43,626 bases of DNA, from positions 1-43,626 of the forward strand of contig JAUSII010000031.1 in the NCBI GenBank assembly GCA_030648035.1. Reading direction: 5' to 3'. Made by a program: the position numbers and the translations under genes. Under the pieces are notes generated by a model, which was not told the DNA's origin, searched no databases, and saw only the letters and a list, made by a program, of their open reading frames with translations. The stretch comes from Deltaproteobacteria bacterium (GTDB taxonomy: Bacteria > UBA10199 > SPLOWO2-01-44-7). Shown in pieces: positions 42,286 through 43,626 of the stretch. Each line of letters begins with the position of its first letter. The first letter of the stretch is position 1.

Positions 42286-42404
42286 CAATAGTCTTATCGG
42301 CTCAAACAGAAAAAAGTTGCTAGTGTGGGGGCGTTATAAATGCCGCATCGCGCCATTTGGCAAAGCATTTGACTTCGCCAAAACTCTCGGATAGAAGCGG
42401 CCCC

Positions 42405-43496
42405 GTGATCATCGGAATTCCAAAAGAAATTAAAACCAAAGAGACGCGGGTCTCCATCATTCCGCAAGGGGTGCGCCAGCTGATTCAGGCCGGACACCAG
42501 GTTCTGGTTCAGCAAAAAGCGGGAGCCGCCAGCGGATTCAGCGATGAAAGTTACACCCAGGTCGGGGCGACTCTCGTGGCCGATGCCGGAGAGGTTTGGG
42601 AAAAGTCCGATCTGATCGTCAAAGTCAAAGAACCGGTCGAGAGCGAATATAAATATTTAAGACCGGGACTTTCTCTTTTTACCTATCTTCATCTGGCCAG
42701 CGTGCCTGCTCTGACCGATGCCCTCTGCCAGAATAAAGTGACCGGAATCGGTTATGAAACGGTGGAATTGGAAGATGGCGAGTTGCCTCTTTTGAAACCG
42801 ATGAGCGAAGTGGCCGGCCGCATCGCCACACAGATCGGAACTTATCTTCTGCACGCCAACCACGGCGGCAAAGGTTTATTGTTGGGCGGCGTCACCGGAA
42901 CAAGCCGGGGATTGGTCACCGTGATCGGCGCCGGATGGGTGGGCTTGAATGCCGCAGATGTTGCGGTGGGACTCGGAGCCGAGGTCGTTGTTCTGGATAT
43001 TAAAGATCACAAATTGAGACAGATTGAAGAGAGGTTCAAAGGAAAAGCCCGCGCGGTTCGTTCCACATCACAAGCGATTGCCGAGTGGATCGCCAAATCA
43101 GATTTGGTGGTCGGTGCCGTTCTGGTTTCCGGCGACAAGGCCCCAACTGTTCTCACCAAAGAAATGGTGGGATCGATGGAAGAGGGATCGGTCGTTGTCG
43201 ATGTTGCGATTGATCAGGGAGGTTGCATCGCCACCTCCAAGCCGACGACACATGCCGAGCCGACTTATAGAGAGCGCGGCGTGATTCACTATTGCGTCAC
43301 CAACATGCCGGCCCTCACACCGAGGACTTCAACCGAAGCCTTGACCGCCGCAACACTCCCTTATGTTTTGAAATTGGCGAACCTGGGAATTCAAAAAGCG
43401 CTGGAGCAAGACTCCGCACTCAAACTTGGCCTGCAAACCGAAAATGGCAAAGCCATCCATCCGATCATCCAAAAATTATTTCCGAAGTGGAGTTGA
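42405..43496 (+). CDS. ald: Alanine dehydrogenase
   Basis: Catalyses reversible NAD-dependent oxidative deamination of L-alanine to pyruvate and ammonia in the cytoplasm. Seen are [18 protein letters not shown] at the N-terminus, [26 protein letters not shown] with the active-site His, [15 protein letters not shown], the Rossmann [17 protein letters not shown], and [11 protein letters not shown] with the catalytic Asp. The GTG at 42405 is chosen because the protein then starts at the conserved IIGIPKE; the open frame reaches back to a TTG at 42357. Length is 363 residues, close to the usual 370. It is divergent from the PHP lipoprotein gene and convergent with coaX. Confidence 0.93.
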   Translation: MIIGIPKEIKTKETRVSIIPQGVRQLIQAGHQVLVQQKAGAASGFSDESYTQVGATLVADAGEVWEKSDLIVKVKEPVESEYKYLRPGLSLFTYLHLASVPALTDALCQNKVTGIGYETVELEDGELPLLKPMSEVAGRIATQIGTYLLHANHGGKGLLLGGVTGTSRGLVTVIGAGWVGLNAADVAVGLGAEVVVLDIKDHKLRQIEERFKGKARAVRSTSQAIAEWIAKSDLVVGAVLVSGDKAPTVLTKEMVGSMEEGSVVVDVAIDQGGCIATSKPTTHAEPTYRERGVIHYCVTNMPALTPRTSTEALTAATLPYVLKLANLGIQKALEQDSALKLGLQTENGKAIHPIIQKLFPKWS

Positions 43497-43518
43497 AAGA
43501 GCGATCAACTTTCAGCGG

Positions 43519-43626
43519 TCATTTTCTGGACCAGATAAAATACAACCCTTCCAACGTTAGAAACCGTTCCACACTTTCAATCGTCTTTGATTCCTGCGCA
43601 ATGAGAGAGGCGAGACCGCCGGTGGC
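43519..43626 (-). CDS. coaX: Type III pantothenate kinase, C-terminal fragment
   Basis: The right edge cuts this gene. The minus strand from 43626 to the TGA at 43519-43521 encodes [20 protein letters not shown] followed by [15 protein letters not shown]. This matches the C-terminal end of CoaX, where a conserved ATGGLA loop and an LTLEGL motif close the ASKHA fold. CoaX phosphorylates pantothenate in coenzyme A synthesis. Only 35 codons are visible; the start and active-site Asp lie outside the window. Confidence 0.85.
   Translation of the reverse strand, partial: ATGGLASLIAQESKTIESVERFLTLEGLYFIWSRK

Noticed and set aside
42310-42340. Promoter for alanine dehydrogenase (TTGCTA ... TATAAA)
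   Set aside because: The spacer is only 12 bases, too short for a sigma-70 promoter.
43498-43520. Terminator between ald and coaX (TGAAAG ... CTTTCA)
   Set aside because: The stem is six base pairs, AT-rich and not followed by a T run on either strand.
1-43626. CRISPR array, tRNA or rRNA genes
   Set aside because: No regularly spaced repeats, cloverleaf-compatible sequence ending at a gene border, or rRNA-like sequence was noticed on either strand.

Overview
The window looks like a chromosomal segment of a Gram-negative bacterium with an outer membrane. It shows lipoproteins, a BamA-like barrel, a soluble lytic transglycosylase, DedA and CorA. MopE-type metal-binding motifs, large orphan secreted proteins, and interspersed palindromic repeats with a DUF559 remnant suggest a poorly characterised lineage once grouped with Deltaproteobacteria. 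That placement is inference. No rRNA, tRNA or CRISPR array was seen.

Layout. Positions 1-476 hold a partial unknown gene. Positions 521-863 hold a MITE-like element with nested inverted repeats and a DUF559-like remnant. Positions 913-5070 hold housekeeping genes: DedA and MutY on the minus strand, then a CPBP protease and two deoxynucleoside-kinase-like proteins on the plus strand. Positions 5022-8819 encode a 1265-residue orphan whose tail overlaps the second kinase. Positions 8916-11511 are an ion-transport operon (DUF47 regulator, PiT phosphate permease, CorA).

Positions 11547-26584 are a 15-kb defence island bounded by a 60-bp direct repeat with one mismatch. The repeat copies the last codons and stop of the lytic transglycosylase gene, so the island entered the 3' end of that gene and restored it. 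All island genes are on the minus strand: a SNF2-type helicase, an AlbA_2/Schlafen-like ATP-binding protein, a DUF2130 nuclease-like protein, an ABC/AAA_13-type ATPase, type III Mod and Res, a small HEPN-like protein, an ImmA/IrrE-like metalloprotease fused to a RelE-like domain, and a membrane protein. No integrase is visible. A second, diverged 3' end of a res gene lies inside the island and points to earlier rearrangement.

Positions 26529-30828 hold the lytic transglycosylase, whose start region lies in a palindromic repeat, and a metalloprotease/beta-propeller/outer-membrane-barrel fusion. Positions 30872-38884 form an unusual lineage-specific cluster. It has three tandem paralogues, a MopE-like cysteine-rich protein and a second protein (both with internal lipobox-like sites), a barrel-like protein without a signal peptide, a secreted coiled-coil protein, an anti-sigma-like protein and an ECF sigma factor. 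The sigma gene and the paralogue operon share an identically spaced GAAC...CGTTAC element, which suggests the sigma factor controls both. The window ends with a large PHP-domain lipoprotein (38983-42285), alanine dehydrogenase on the plus strand, and the C-terminus of type III pantothenate kinase.
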